64,000 nucleotides of DNA from Delphinapterus leucas (Eukaryota; Chordata; Mammalia; Artiodactyla; Monodontidae): the NCBI RefSeq assembly GCF_002288925.2, contig NW_022098049.1:1003409-1067408 (forward strand). The letters are read 5' to 3'. Shown piece by piece: positions 11,448-23,854 of the stretch. Every line of letters starts with the position of its first letter. Position 1 is the first letter of the stretch. The notes below the pieces were generated by a model, which saw only the letters and a program-made list of their open reading frames with translations, searched no databases and was not told the origin of the DNA. The position numbers were made by a program, and so were the translations under genes.

Positions 11448-13299
11448 AGTAAAAGAGAACAGTGTGTCCTTGTACAGACCAAAAATACCAGAAGCACAGT
11501 TGATTTTTCTATGCACCTGTGTACATTTCCGCCTTCCATACACACACACCAAAGACATTTTTTAAAGTGAGAAAAATAGCATAACCATGACCTTCCCAGA
11601 ATTTTCTTTGTAGCAAAGTAATTTCATTGACTCTGGGGATTGGAAGAATAATATTACACTGCCAATATAATGGTTACCTTACCCATTCTGCCTGGAATCC
11701 TCCTGAAATATATTAGTAGAAAATCCAAAACTAGAAGAATTGGGTATATCATCCAGTCCTCCCTTGATACCCTTTTTTCTTTGGTGGGGTGAGAGATACT
11801 GTTTCTTTCAAAGTTCTCTTCAGCATTTCTCTTGGTGTCCTTTCTTTTTTTTCTTCCAGCCCCCTTCCTCAAACACTCCTTGGGTGGTGTTCTTGCCTCT
11901 CAGGTAAGGATCTTAGATAAATGTGTTACTCATTGCTCCAGGAGCACTTGGATTGACATGTTTGGAAGTAACCTAATTTATTTGGTTTTGTGACAAGACA
12001 GCAGTTTTTATTGAGAAATGAATTTAAACCAGAATGATTTTGTGGACAGTTAACCCACACATAAGATGGACATATAAGATGTGTCCCTGATAAGGTGAGA
12101 AAATGGTCTCAGGCACTCTCTCCTTTGTGTCCTCATATTCCGAATATCCTCCACCATACTGTACTGCAGTGATTAGCTGACAGCCCTTCTAAGGCTTAAA
12201 GATCTGTCAAAAATGGCCTTAGTTTCAGGTTCTGATGCAGTAGAAGGGGCTTCTCATGAATTCCACACTTCTTCATGCTTCTTTCAGCTTTCGTGTTCTG
12301 ACATCCTTGCTTTCAGTCTTGGTTGAGTTTCAAAGTCATACGATATAGAAATGAGGCCCCTTCACCACTGTCCATCAGAAATCATTCTCGGCTTTTCACT
12401 AGTTCAGAAACATTACTGAGAATTTCAGGATTAACAGGGCCAGATCACAGTGACAGCCTTTCAACATTTTGCTGACACTCAATTTACCCTTCTGCAAAAT
12501 CTAAGTTCCTGAAATATAACGTTCACATTTTACATCCAACCACCTAAAAATCTTATCCCTTTGTTCAAATTGCTTCTTACATACCACTGACAATATGTCA
12601 ACCACATTGTTTTTATCTTACAATAAATCTAATTATTTGTTAACATGTTGATCCTTTCATTATACTGGGCACACCATGGTAGCAGAGATATTTGCATATT
12701 CATCTTTGTAACCCCAAACCAAAATAATAGGTACCCATAAATGATTTGTTGGGTTAATTAATTGATTAGTTAACAAAATACTGATTGCCAAAATCGAAAG
12801 GAAATCAAGAGTAGTTAAATGTCTGCAACATGAGGCATTATAGCAACAGACTTCTGAAAATTTTCAATAGGCTTCTTGGCCAAATTTACTGAAGTCAAAT
12901 CTGAAGAAAACAACGAATACGCAGCCGTTTGCACAGTCCCAGCCTATAATGCAATTTGTTTATAACGCACTTTGCTTATGACAGAATTTGACTCATATCG
13001 TATATTGGATATTTTCATTTGTTAATGATTTTCAAAGCAACTAATTCTACAGGGCGCATGTGTCCTCTGTACTCTAATTCTGGCTCAACCCCTTAATATT
13101 TGGTAGAATCAAATTTATTTTTCTGAGTCATCCTCTCAGTAGAGCAATATTAAAAATAATGTTCTGTCCACTTACATCTACCCTGTATTATGCTTCCTTT
13201 GTATGGCACTCAGTTTGGAAAACAATAATAGTTTGATTTTTATAGTGTTTCAAAGAATGTAACGTTGATATCTGCTACTTCCTTTCTATTTTTCTCATA
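11448..13299. other. Unique non-coding stretch
   Basis: No recognisable gene, young repeat or RNA. Ordinary AT-rich intergenic sequence with short incidental frames. Confidence 0.5.
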
Positions 13300-13400
13300 G
13301 ACTTTTGTGCTAGGTTTTAGTGTAAGTGACTTGCCTAAGCTTTCACAGCCCATCAATAGCATAAAGGGAACTTTTCTTCAAAGCATCATGTAGAATCTTC
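13300..13400 (-). repeat. Probable MIR remnant
   Basis: GTAAGTGACTTGCCTAAGCT then TTCACAGCCCATCAATAG matches the reverse complement of the MIR core (the CTTGGGCAAGTCACTT block). Confidence 0.45.
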
Positions 13401-13402
13401 TT

Positions 13403-13660
13403 TCTTTAAAAAAAATTTATTGATATATAATATATAATATTGTGTAAGTGTACGGTGTAAAATGTGTTGATTTGAAATGTTTACATATTGTAATATGATA
13501 TATAATATACAATGCCCACTGTAACATCAGCTAACACCTCTATCACATCACATATGTAATTATCATTTCTTTTTTGTGGTGATTATAGTCAACAATCCTA
13601 TATTATAAACTTCAAAATGGAATCCTCTTCTAGCCAAGATTTCCCGAAGTAAGATTACCT
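13403..13660 (-). mobile_element. L1 3' end fragment, older subfamily
   Basis: A poly-A/T stretch is followed by TTTATTGATATATAATATAT, then GTGTACGGTGTAAAATGTG and a CATATGTAATTATCATTTC block. These are typical of the reverse complement of L1MA/L1MB-type 3' UTRs. Diverged, with no clean TSD. Confidence 0.6.
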
Positions 13661-13743
13661 AACATATCTCCATTAAGAAAATTGCGTTCCATAGGCCTTT
13701 TAGAGTGGAATGTTCAAGACAGTTTTCTTCTTTTTGACCTTGT

Positions 13744-13759
13744 TGGGGTGTGTGTGTGG

Positions 13760-13791
<32 letters not shown>

Positions 13792-13792
13792 A
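13744..13792. repeat. (TG)n microsatellite
   Basis: About 16 near-uninterrupted TG units after a short imperfect lead. A likely length-polymorphic locus. Confidence 0.95.
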
Positions 13793-14589
13793 TAAAACAA
13801 AATTTACATTCTAATAGCAACAAAATATATGCCATTTACTACTCTCTTCCTTTCTATTATACTTTTCCATTTGCTTTTTATTTTCCATGTTCCTCTTTAG
13901 CTCCATTCGTAGACTTTTTTCCCATGCTTATCTGGAAGCATAGCCCCTCTCTTTTGTTTAAGCCACTTTTTTCAATCAGAAGGTGAGCTCATGCTGCCTC
14001 CTGGATACTGAAAATAGCCCAGTGCGACAGTAGGACCATGTCTATTCTAAATGCTTTACCAATTCTTCCACTTGCCACGTTTCTCCCTATAAGTCCCTGA
14101 GAAAGGAAGGTACTTTCCTCGTCATCACAAGGTGGCTGAACCTTAGAGTTAAAACAGAGCCCAAAATGATACGTAAGCAAGTTCTTACTCTCTTACACCT
14201 AGTTAATTATTCCTCCCTTGGCTTCCTGGAGCACTTTCCACTTACATATAGTATATTATTTTTATCACATTACATCCTAATGTATTTTATCTATGTATTA
14301 AACATATAATTACTCTGTGTTTACTATGTGCCAGGATTAAAACAGAAAAATATCCCTATTCTCAAAGAGCTTCTAATCTAACAGGAAGAAAGAAACAGTA
14401 AACAAGATATAGCACGGAAAGGGTCACACATGCTACATGTCATTTGTTTTTGATTAAAAAAAAAAGCATTGAGAATCATGGTCATTTCTAAAAGAGCAAG
14501 CTTCAGGCCCATATAGGGATCAAGAGAAAATTCCCCAGGAACAAATAAAGAGAATTCTAATGAAACTATAATCACAAGCCAACAAAGAT

Positions 14590-14695
14590 ACTTTCATCTA
14601 TTATTTAAAACAATCCTGTCAGAAGATTTTTAATATATTCACTTATCACTTACTTATTTAAGTAAGAGGCCCAGAAAGATAAAGACACATGTGAT
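14590..14695 (-). repeat. Probable MIR remnant
   Basis: AACAATCCTGTCAGAAGATT then AAGTAAGAGGCCCAGAAAG resembles the reverse complement of MIR (AACCCTATGAGG ... GATGAGGAAACTGAGG). Very diverged. Confidence 0.4.
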
Positions 14696-14699
14696 CAAC

Positions 14700-16680
14700 T
14701 TGAAAATTATTTTGAAAATCAAATACCCCAAGCTCGAACAATAGAATTTTAAAGCATCTATTCCAAAAAAAATACTAAAAAATCTGCTATATTGGTCTGT
14801 GCTATGTTATCTCAGATATGGATAGTCTAGTAGGATCAGTGATTTCCATTTCACATGGGATATACAGCTATATTCTTGTTACCACCTTCCTAAGGAATAG
14901 GAAAATTAACTTAAGAATTTTCTCTTTTCTTCACACAAGCAGCTCATCCCACTTCCACCTCCCACAATTCCACAAATCCTGGGAAAAAAGCAGAGACACC
15001 TAAACGTTAACATCTTCACCAGGCAGGTTTCTTATGCTGGATAAAACAAAAGGTTGTGAATGAACCTGAAACGAAATACTTCCAAGTAACCCAATCTGCC
15101 CTCTGACACCTACACCACCAGTTTCTCCCACGTAAGAATGAAAAATGCAGCATTAATCCAGACAGAAGCTTGGGTTAAATAAAGTGGGAACCTTTCCCTG
15201 GGAGGTAAGCCAGCCAGTTGTCAGACCTTCTATCAGGGCATCCTTGTGGTTCCAAGCGGGTTGTGAGGTTTGGACAAAACAGATTCATGCATATGTGGAA
15301 CAGGTTATATTTCTTCTCAGGCCACATAGTTTTCTGCCTTAAAACTCACCTTGGAGGAAGAGTCCTGGCTGTTTCCTGAATAGCTGGTAGAAACATCCAC
15401 CATACAAGGTCTAAGTGATTCTTTGTCACATGGTATGTGAGAAATCAAATATAGCCCACAAGAGAAGAGCTTTAGGGATATCAGGACAGTATCTTGTGAT
15501 CAATGGCAGCAAACTTTTTAAACTTGAGTAATAGGGATTCCACTCTCAAATCTTAGCTCACTGACACATCTTATTGATACAACCATTTTAAACATACGGT
15601 CAACACCAGTATCACTGGTCTCCTGCAGGGCCCCACGATGCGACTGGTGTTCCTGCCTCACTCTTGATTATCACTCAGTTCAGTGATTTCCCTTCCACAT
15701 TGTCGTTCTTTCTCATAGCCTTGTCCGGGAACATTACCCTCAAGTAAAATGCATCATCAGTGTAGATCATTTGTTTTTCTTATTATGATTATATATGACC
15801 ATTAGAGAAAAATTAGGCAAAAAAAAAAGAAGAAGAAAAGGAAATGAGAACCAATGATAATAAAATCACCTATATTATCAATTAGAAATACCAGGTATAA
15901 TTTAGGTTAACAATGAGACTGACACTGATGTCCATCATGGACTTATGGAGGAGTTTCTGGGTACCATTTATCAGTTTCGAATACTGTTTTCCTTTCCTTC
16001 TCTGAACCAAATACACATAGGATTCTGTTGATGGTCTAAGTAATCTTTTATCAAGGATTCAAATAATAGTACCAGGACGAGAGGAGAAGGAAATAAGAAA
16101 TAAGCCTCTGGTCTAATTATCTTATTACCTTATGCCTCACTAAGGAAAAAAGCTCATTGCCTAAATCTTAGAGGAGGTCCATCTGGGTGCTTTCCTGCTC
16201 CCTGACTCTTAACTTTCACTTATCATGACCCACAGTCTTCTAATATATTCTTTCCCATTTGCTATATTCGTACTGTACACCCTCTTCTGAAATGTGCCAC
16301 ATTTCCTTCCAGAAAGAATAATATTCCAGTTCCCTACTTACTATCTATTTTTCAGATGCTCAATCTCAAGAGCTACCGGAATTCTCTGAGTGACTTCTTC
16401 TGCCCATTTTCTGCTGGTTTTATGGAGGGAATGAGGTAAAGATATGTCCAGCGTGTCCAGTGTCTATCTGCGGAGAGTCAGTGGAGAATTCCCACTCTGA
16501 GAACTGTTTCACATTTTCTTAATGTGTCTGAAGTCATATACCGTATAACAGTCAGGATTCATTGCCTTGTAAAATGTACCTGTCTAACTTACATGATATA
16601 AGTCATCGCATTTACTTAACACAATCAAACCCTATTTTTCCTGCAAAGTAATAGCTCTGACCCAAGGAAACATTTTCACC
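14700..16680. other. Unique non-coding stretch
   Basis: No gene or repeat recognised over nearly 2 kb, one of the longest repeat-poor intervals here. An A-rich purine run (15819-15842) is the only simple sequence. Confidence 0.5.
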
Positions 16681-16690
16681 GTCCCCCCTC

Positions 16691-16723
<33 letters not shown>
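16691..16723. repeat. (CA)n microsatellite
   Basis: About 15 uninterrupted CA units following a C-rich lead. Confidence 0.95.
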
Positions 16724-16725
<2 letters not shown>

Positions 16726-16839
16726 TCAAGGTTAATTCACAAAATTTTCTCATTTTAAGTGGAATCACTTTTTCATAATTCAAGGCTTCTCCTTGATCAC
16801 CTTGAGGAATTCCCAGTTCACCTGCTATTTTCTCCTTTA

Positions 16840-17250
16840 AAAATATTTGTCATAACCATCATTGTTGGTTGTTTTGTATTCCACTACATTACTTAACCAA
16901 TTTAGAATTCTCAAAATATTGATAGTCTCTCCCTCTCTGCCTCTTCCCCCACCGCATCTGTCTCTTTCTCTCTCACTTTATTCTAAGCAACGCTGAGATC
17001 TTTCTCCTCCTAGCTAAATCTTTTAAACTATCTTCAATTTTGGCCTTTGAATGGTGCCCCAGAAGTGGAATTGCTACATCAAAGACAATGAACTTACAGG
17101 AATATTAATCTGTATGGCCTAATTTGCTTGTTGGCAGATCACATCCGTTTTGCCCCTAACTGCCTTGTTTCAGAGTATGTATTTCATGGAAAACATTGGA
17201 CATTCTGACTTGTTGAAAATTTTTGTCCATTTGGTAAACAAAAATAGCAC
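16840..17250 (-). mobile_element. Ancient L1M/HAL1-like fragment
   Basis: The sequence contains CAGAAGTGGAATTGCTACATC, the diagnostic reverse-complement block of old L1/HAL1 ORF2 ends. An ATTTTTGTCCATTTGGTA-like block follows downstream. A CT-rich interruption lies at 16927-16975. Confidence 0.5.
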
Positions 17251-17610
17251 CTAATTGTTATTATAATTCATGCAATTATAAATAAAAGAAAACAAGGAGA
17301 ATGGGTTTGGGGGGAAGAGAATTAAAATAGGAATAAAGTAATGCATGTGATTCATATTGTGTGCCTAATGTAACTAGAAGAATACCTTCTAATATTTATA
17401 ATTAAAAAAAAAATTCAGAGTCCAGAGCTTAATTTTTTCTCGAGAATGCTGTTTCTCTCAAATCTGCTGGTTTAATCTATACAAACATATTGTTTTTGAT
17501 TTAGAAATCCTGGTGGGCAAAACCACACTTTATATTTCTATGCTTTGGTAAATTATAAAGCATGTTTTCAACAGGGCCACGTTTGTTCGATGAATGATTT
17601 TGCTCCTATT

Positions 17611-18017
17611 TTTTTTTTTTTTATGTTTTTAGATTTTTTTTTTTAACATCTTTATTGGGGTATAATTTCTTTACAATGGTGTGTTAGTTTCTGCTTTATA
17701 ACAAAGTGAATCAGTTATACATATACATATGTTCCCATATGTCTTCCCTCTTGCGTCTCCCTCCCTCCCACTCTCCCTATCCCACCCCTCCAGGCTGTCA
17801 CAAAGTACAAAGCTAATATCCCTGTGCCTTGCGGCTGCTTCCCACTAGCTATCTACCTTACTACGTTTGTTAGTGTGTATATGTCCATGACTCTCTCTCG
17901 CCCTGTCAAAGCTCACCCTTCCCCCTCCCCATATCCTCAAGTCCGTTCTCCAGAGAACGGACTTGAGGATATGGGGAGGGGGAAGGGTGAGCTTTGACAG
18001 GGCGAGAGAGAGTCATG
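17611..18017 (-). mobile_element. Young L1 3' fragment ending in a fold-back, 15 bp TSD
   Basis: On the minus strand this is a 5'-truncated L1 3' UTR. The plus strand starts with T-runs (tail), then TTTATTGGGGTATAATTTCT and the conserved ACAAAGTGAATCAGTTATAC block. The first 67 bp of the sense L1 sequence are repeated in inverted orientation at the element's 5' side (right end). TSDs GATTTTGCTCCTATT are perfect at 17596-17610 and 18018-18032, so tail, body and inverted end came in as one insertion. The C-rich run at 17757-17795 is the complement of the L1 3' UTR G-rich tract. Confidence 0.93.
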
Positions 18018-18019
18018 GA
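17884..18019. repeat. Perfect 67 bp inverted repeat with 2 bp spacer
   Basis: The left arm 17884-17950 and right arm 17953-18019 are exact reverse complements over 67 bases around the central CA (17951-17952). I checked the arms base by base. The last two bases of the right arm overlap the TSD. Such a palindrome can extrude a cruciform and is hard to clone or sequence. Confidence 0.97.
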
Positions 18020-18032
18020 TTTTGCTCCTATT

Positions 18033-18110
18033 CAAAAATGATGGTGAGGAAATCATCGGGGTCTTCAAAAGTTCAGTGACTTCACCACAGTCACATCCTA
18101 GTAAGTGCCT
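18033..18110 (-). repeat. Possible MIR remnant
   Basis: GTTCAGTGACTTCACCACAG then TCACATCCTAGTAAGTG resembles the reverse complement of the MIR 5' half (AGTGACTTGCCCAAGGTCAC...CTAGTAAGTGG). It was probably the target of the L1 insertion at 17611-18017. Confidence 0.45.
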
Positions 18111-18869
18111 GTTCCATGGCTGTAGAGGAAAAGAAAAGAGTCAGTGCTTCTTTTTGCTCTACCTCCTGGGAAATTCCCACATTAACACTGGCTCAGGGAG
18201 TAATGAATAGATTCTTTCAGAAATAGAGTGGTCACAGTCTGATCTAAGTTAGCAAGCTTTCATTTCGTGTAGACAAAGAAAACAAAAATGTTAGGCTAGC
18301 TTCTCAGCCTGAGGGCCTCGGAGCAAAGGAAGCCGTCTAGAGCAGGGATCCTTTCAGCTACAGTGAGCATGAATTAGCGGCTAAAACACACACATTCTGC
18401 ATGAATATGGGCACATCCGGATTGTTGTTTACCTTCACTGGAGGGCAGGTAACCCGATGCGACCACAGACTCTGCAAGTTTTAACAGGCAGAGGAGAAGA
18501 ATGTGAATTTGGATCTTACATTTGTATAGTATCTTTCAGGCGAGACGTTCCCCAAAGACTTTGGGAGCCAATAGTCAAAACTACGATGAAGCTGTGAAAC
18601 ACTAGCTGTCCATCTGTAAACAGGCAGGAGACCCTGGAGGACAGACGCCCCCTCTCTCCTTTGCAGCTGAAGAGGAAATATCATGAAGCAAGGCTCATAA
18701 ATAACTACCCATACTTGATTGGGGGAATAAAAGGTCCTGGAAATTATGTTTACACACCTGAGGGCTGTAATTTAAAGTTTTCTGAAACCTATTTGAGGAG
18801 AAAAATCTCTAAGGTGGTTCAGTCCTAACCCGTACTTCAGGGTTACATGCAGCTCCTGACCTCAGTGCT

Positions 18870-18975
18870 TCATACAAACATGATCACATCTGATTTACGC
18901 TGAACACAACAGGGTAAATACTATTGTCCCGACTTTATGGGAGAGTGATAGGAGCTTAGTACAACTCAAAAAAGA
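18870..18975 (-). repeat. Probable MIR remnant
   Basis: GGGTAAATACTATTGTCCCG then ACTTTATGGGAGAGTGATAG matches the MIR reverse complement (GGTACTATTATTATCCCCATTTTACAGATGAGG). Confidence 0.5.
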
Positions 18976-19005
18976 AATAATTGTCAAATATTGATATTAC
19001 TTTCT

Positions 19006-19714
19006 TTTAAAAAAATTTTTATTGGAGTGTAGTTGATTTACAGTGTTGTATTAGTTTCAGGTGTACAGCAAAGTGAATCAGTTATACATATATATATATA
19101 TATATACTATGTCCACTCTTTTTTTTTTTAGATTCTTTTCCCACATAGGCCATTACAGAGTATTGAGTAGAGTTCCCTGTGCTATATAGTAGGTCCGTAT
19201 TAGTTATCTATTTTATATGTACTAGTGTGCGTATGTCAATCGCAATCTCCCAATTTATCCTTCTTCCCCCTTACCCCCTGGTAAACATAAGTTTGTTCTC
19301 TACATCTGAGACTCTACCTCTGTTTTGTAAATAAGTTCATTTCTACCCCCTTTTTCTTAGATTCCACATATAAGTGACATCATATGATATTTGTCTTTCT
19401 GTGCCTGACCCACCCCACTCAGCATGACAATCTCCAGTTCCATCCATGTTGCTGCAAATGGCATTACCCTGCTCTTTTTCTTTATGGCTGAGTAATATTC
19501 CATTGTATATATGTATCACATCTTCTTTACCCATTCATCTGTTGATGGACTTTTAGGTTGCTTCCATGTCCTGGCTATTGTAAACAGTGCTGCAATGAGC
19601 ACTGGGGTGCGTGTATCTTTTTGAATTATGATTTTCTCCTGGTATATGGCCAGTAGTGGGTTTGCTGGGTCATATGGTAGCTCTATTTTTAGTTTTTTAA
19701 GGAATCAAATACTG
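19006..19714 (-). mobile_element. L1 3' fragment, about 0.7 kb
   Basis: The plus strand opens with A/T tail sequence and TTTTTATTGGAGTGTAGTTG, runs through the 3' UTR, then into the reverse complement of the ORF2 C-terminus (TTTATGGCTGAGTAATATTC). A 9 bp repeat TTACTTTCT at 18997-19005 and 19715-19723, within a longer imperfect match, is the likely TSD. Confidence 0.85.
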
Positions 19715-19872
19715 TTACTTTCTAATGGAGGTGGATCCTGGTAAAAGGAAGGCCATCTTGTTTTAGTGTACACTGCAGTGGATTTGGATGTAAGAGGGAG
19801 AATACAATCGTGGTTTCCAGGGACTGGGAGTTGGAGGAGATGTGGAGCTGCTGTTCAAAGGTATAAAGTTTC

Positions 19873-20079
19873 AGGGCTTCCCTGGTGGCGCAGTGGTTGA
19901 GAGTCCGCCTGCCGATGCAGGGGACACGGGTTCATGCCCCGGTCCGGGAGGATCCCACATGCCACGGAGCGGCTGGGCCCGTGAGCCATGGCCTCTGAGC
20001 CTGCGCGTCCGGAGCCTGTGCTCCGCAACGGGAGAGGCCACAACAGTGAGAGGCCCGTGTACCGCAAAAAAAAAAAAAA
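19873..20079 (+). mobile_element. CHR-type SINE with 16 bp TSD
   Basis: Full-length copy with A box, B-box-like GGGTTCATGCC, and a GAGGCCCGTGTACCGC end with a pure A tail. TSDs at 19857-19872 (AAAGGTATAAAGTTTC) and 20080-20095 differ by one base. Inserted into an older L1 3' UTR. Confidence 0.95.
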
Positions 20080-20212
20080 AAAGGTATAAAATTTCTGTCA
20101 TGCAGGATGAATACGTTCAGGAGATCTGCTGTCCAACGTGAGCCTATAGTTAACAATACAGTGTTGTGCACTTCAAAATTTGAGAGGGTAGATCTCATGT
20201 TAAGTGTTCTTA

Positions 20213-20243
<31 letters not shown>
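20213..20243. repeat. (CA)n microsatellite
   Basis: About 15 CA units inside an old L1 3' UTR. Confidence 0.95.
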
Positions 20244-20245
<2 letters not shown>

Positions 20246-20419
20246 TCAAGGGACACGAGGAAACTTTGGGAAGTGTTGGATTTGTCTATTCTCTTGATTT
20301 TGGTGATGGTACTGGGTGTGTACATATGTTCAACCTCACATCATTGTACACATTAAATATTTACAGTTCTTTGTATATCAATTATACTTCAACAGAGCTG
20401 TTAAAAAGAGAACAGAAAA

Positions 20420-21695
20420 TTTTAAAAGAATAAATAACAGTAAAATAAAAAAAGAAAGGATTTTGGAAACCATCTATAAACAGTTTTTTCAAATGGGCTG
20501 GTTGAAGGTAGTTTTAAATGTAATGTGCAAGTAACATTTATTTGTTTTTTTGTGTGGATGTGATTTAAAACCATATTAATCTTTAGAAACTCAACAGATT
20601 CTTTAAGAGGTTGTTCTAGCACTTGTAAATAAAAGCCAGAGGGTAACCAGGTGAAAAACTTTTTTCCCATAGATATCTGTAGGTCAGATTTAGGTCTCAC
20701 AATGTTTTGAACTGGTTGTTCAGAACACTACTATCTATATTTCCAAAGTGACCCCAGAAAACAACCAGGCCACACTCAGAAAAGCAGTGTATCTGTATGT
20801 AAGATATCTGAAGAAAAAGAGCGGGCTGTTTCTCACCTGTTTCCATGCCTCTAAATCTAGGGCTCTACAATCTAAAATGATTATTTCTAATTGATATCCA
20901 TTTTCATTTCATTTCATTTATTAAGTGAAGTGATGTTTGTGGCATGGTGCTATGTAACCTTCAAGGTATTTGCATTCAGTCATTTCTGTTTGTAAAATTT
21001 CTGCCCACTGAGATATCAATTGAGAAAATACTCTGTGCTTCAAATTATATTAGAATGATATAGTGGTGATTAAGATATTCATGATCTTTACCTTCTCTAT
21101 TGAGGTCTCCTAAAGGAGCATCTAATAAGAGTGCATTGGGGGGGCATGGTAAAAGGCTTTTAGTAGGAAGTTATATCTGAGCTGAGCTGTGAATAGTGAG
21201 GAAAGTAGAACTGATGGAAGTTATTTCTTGGTAGACCAGTCAGATATTTCTTGAGTCTCAGTAAAGCCAAATTAGATCTGCCTACAAATATTAAAGACAG
21301 TAAAGTGTGTCCTGCTATTGGTTTTAGTTGATACATTTTTAAAGGATATGGTTTAGTGCTAGAGTTTTGTCTATGCAATGGAATTTTTTTTTTTTAACTC
21401 ACCCCACTGGAATATTTTTGCTAGAACTTTGTAAGTGGTAATGATGACCATAAAGGAAAAATAGAGGAAGAAGAAGAAAAGCTAAGGGGGAGAAGGAAGA
21501 ATAAGAGGACAAGGAGAAGAAACCACTGCATTTTATCATGGAGGATTTTGGCTTCTTCAGGCATGACTTAAGATTATCACCTTTCACGCTCTCAACAGTA
21601 AGACATCGTCAAAGAGAATTGGCTGTCAAATTACTTCCCAAATCAAACTGCAGCGTAACATATCTCTCTGGGAACTAAAGAAATGAGAGACCTAA
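20420..21695. other. Unique non-coding stretch
   Basis: No gene recognised. A purine-rich GAAGAAGAAG-type stretch lies at 21458-21522. Confidence 0.5.
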
Positions 21696-21699
21696 TTGT

Positions 21700-21815
21700 T
21701 TATGACATTAGAGATTATTTCATCCAAATTTCTCATTTTACATATAATGAAACTAGGGCTGAGAGGGTTTAAATGTCAGCTGCCAAATTCCACAGTGGAT
21801 TTGCAACAAAGTCTA
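21700..21815 (-). repeat. MIR remnant
   Basis: TTCTCATTTTACATATAATG then AAACTAGGGCTGAGAGGGTT is the reverse-complement MIR block (CCCCATTTTACAGATGAGGAAACTGAGGCTCAGAGAGG). Confidence 0.6.
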
Positions 21816-22505
21816 ATTGAAAAATAATAGTGGTATTCTATGGAGATATAGTGGTAAAATACAATAAGAGATGAACGCTGAGAAACAGAAAATTTGCAAG
21901 TATGTCGGCTTTCATTCTCTATTTCTCCACAAACCACAATGTCTTTAATTTTTTTTAATGGCCTTATATTTGCATAATACTTTTCTTTTTCACCTTTTTT
22001 TCTATTTGTTGTCCAAAGTAATTTAGAATACAGCTTTCATTCCACACCCTTTCATATCTTTCCCATTTTTGATCAATGAACCTCAGTCACCCATAAAATT
22101 TAGGTAATTTACTTTAGAAACCATAATGTGGAGCCTATTGGATCTTGTAAATCACTGAATGTCAGTTGAGATGAAAGACATGGAAAACTCAGCTTATTGG
22201 TTCAGTTTCTTATATGTAGTGCCACAGTGACTGAAAAAAAAGTGGTTGAAATATAGCAATATTTTAGTGTTAAAGCATTTGTAAAATCGTTTCTCTCTTA
22301 AGTTGGTTATAGCCTGAGATATCACCTGACTACCAAACTTAATGCCATGCAACCAGAAAAGAAAAAAAAAAAATGCCTTAAGATTTTTCACATAAACTAG
22401 GTCAAATTCTCATTTAAGTTATCCTAGAATTATAAAAGAAGATCATGCTTACTAAGGCAAATGATGCTGTCCTGATACCAAGGTTTTGTTTGTTGGTTTG
22501 TTTTT

Positions 22506-22714
22506 GTTTTTTTTTTTTTTTTGCAGTACGCAGGCCTCTCACTGTTGTGGCCTCTCCCGTTGTGGAGCACAGGCTCCGGACGCGCAGGCTTAGCGGCCAT
22601 GGCTCACGGGCCCAGCCGCTCCGCTGCATGTGGGATCTTCCCGGACCGGGGCACAAACCCGTGTCCCCTGCATCAGCAGGCGGACTCTCAACCACTGCGC
22701 CACCAGGGAAGCCC
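22506..22714 (-). mobile_element. CHR-type SINE with 15 bp TSD
   Basis: Reverse-complement copy. A T-run (tail) at 22506-22522 is followed by GCAGTACGCAGGCCTCTCAC and ends CACCAGGGAAGCCC. TSDs TGTTGGTTTGTTTTT are identical at 22491-22505 and 22715-22729. Confidence 0.95.
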
Positions 22715-22779
22715 TGTTGGTTTGTTTTTTTAAATGGCCTAGGACTACTAAGATTTTTACATGCCATGTTTTGTTTAAT

Positions 22780-22875
22780 TCTTATATTGATTTGGCGAAA
22801 GTATTTTTATTTTAAAAATGTGGAAATTGAGGTTCAGAGACAGAATCACCTTACATTAGGTCACATAGATTCCTT
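22780..22875 (-). repeat. MIR remnant
   Basis: GTGGAAATTGAGGTTCAGAG then CACCTTACATTAGGTCACAT matches the reverse complement of MIR. Confidence 0.5.
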
Positions 22876-23689
22876 TTGCATTTAAAAATAAGTGTCTTGA
22901 CCTTGGCTATCGTGGCCTACACGATTCTCAGTAAATCTAGCATGACCTAAATTTCCACCTCTGTTCCCAGTCTTTACCATTCTTTCTATGTTTTGGTAAC
23001 ACTGGCTTTCCAGATATCATAGTTTTCCCGTTTTATGGTCCTTGCATCTGTTCTTTCCCTTTATCTCTTCATACGGTAAACTTTATCTCTAGTTCAGGTT
23101 GTGGTTTTCATGCTATCGCTTCAGAAAGCCTTCTATGAATTTCTCAACTGAAATAGGTTGGAAATGTTTTCACCATCTCAGCAACTTGTTTTTTTAATAC
23201 TTAGCACAATATATAATTATACATTGTACTTTTATATCACAATCTCTATGAGGACAGAGATCTTAGAATAGTACCTAGAAGAAGCTAGGTGCTCAAAAAA
23301 CATGAAGAAATGAACACATTTAAAAATGGGAAAAAATTGATGAAAGGAATTGAAACCAGGTGAGTTTCACAATGCCCATTCTTCCCCTACCCTGACGCTG
23401 TTTTATTTGTTATACTCCATTGCCAACTAAGCTGCACCTGTATTTGGGCTCTGAACTCTGTATTCTGGAGCTTATTATGAATTAATTAGACTTATTGGTC
23501 AAATAATTCATAGGTTTAGCTTACCTTCCCATCTTGATTGTAACCTGTGTAAGCCACATTTTGTGTCTATCATAGTACAGCTAGATGATTTTTCACCAGT
23601 GACACCCTCATATTTTACTGACCACAACTGGACACAGGAGCCAGTGCAACTATCTGAGGGCCAGGAAGCGAAAACCACCACGTCTCCAG

Positions 23690-23815
23690 AAAGGAGAAGA
23701 AACAGAAATATTTGTGGATATAAGAAAGGACTCCATGGGAAGAATGAAGTAAGAGAGAAAAGAAGAGAAGGAGAAAAAGAAAACAAAAGGAAGAAAACAG
23801 CTAGAAGAGGATAGT
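23690..23815. repeat. Purine-rich low-complexity tract
   Basis: An almost pure A/G strand with GAGAAAAGAAGAGAAGGAG-like runs, densest at 23742-23790. The 83-codon frame through it (23563-23814) is Lys/Arg/Glu-rich because of composition and is not a credible gene. Confidence 0.7.
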
Positions 23816-23854
23816 GAAAATAGGAATTGAGGATTACAATTGTGACAGCTTTTT

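Larger units (their letters stand above)
19780..20415 (+). mobile_element. Older L1 3' UTR, interrupted by a CHR SINE
   Basis: About 19790-19872 and 20096-20410 read as one old L1 3' end (GTGGTTTCCAGGGACTGGGA, then TGCAGGATGAATACGTTCAG, and finally AATTATACTTCAACAGAGCTG). The SINE at 19873-20079 sits inside it, and a CA repeat has grown at 20213-20243. Confidence 0.65.

Noticed and set aside
23563..23814. Basic/acidic 83-codon frame
   Set aside because: Created by a purine-rich low-complexity tract.
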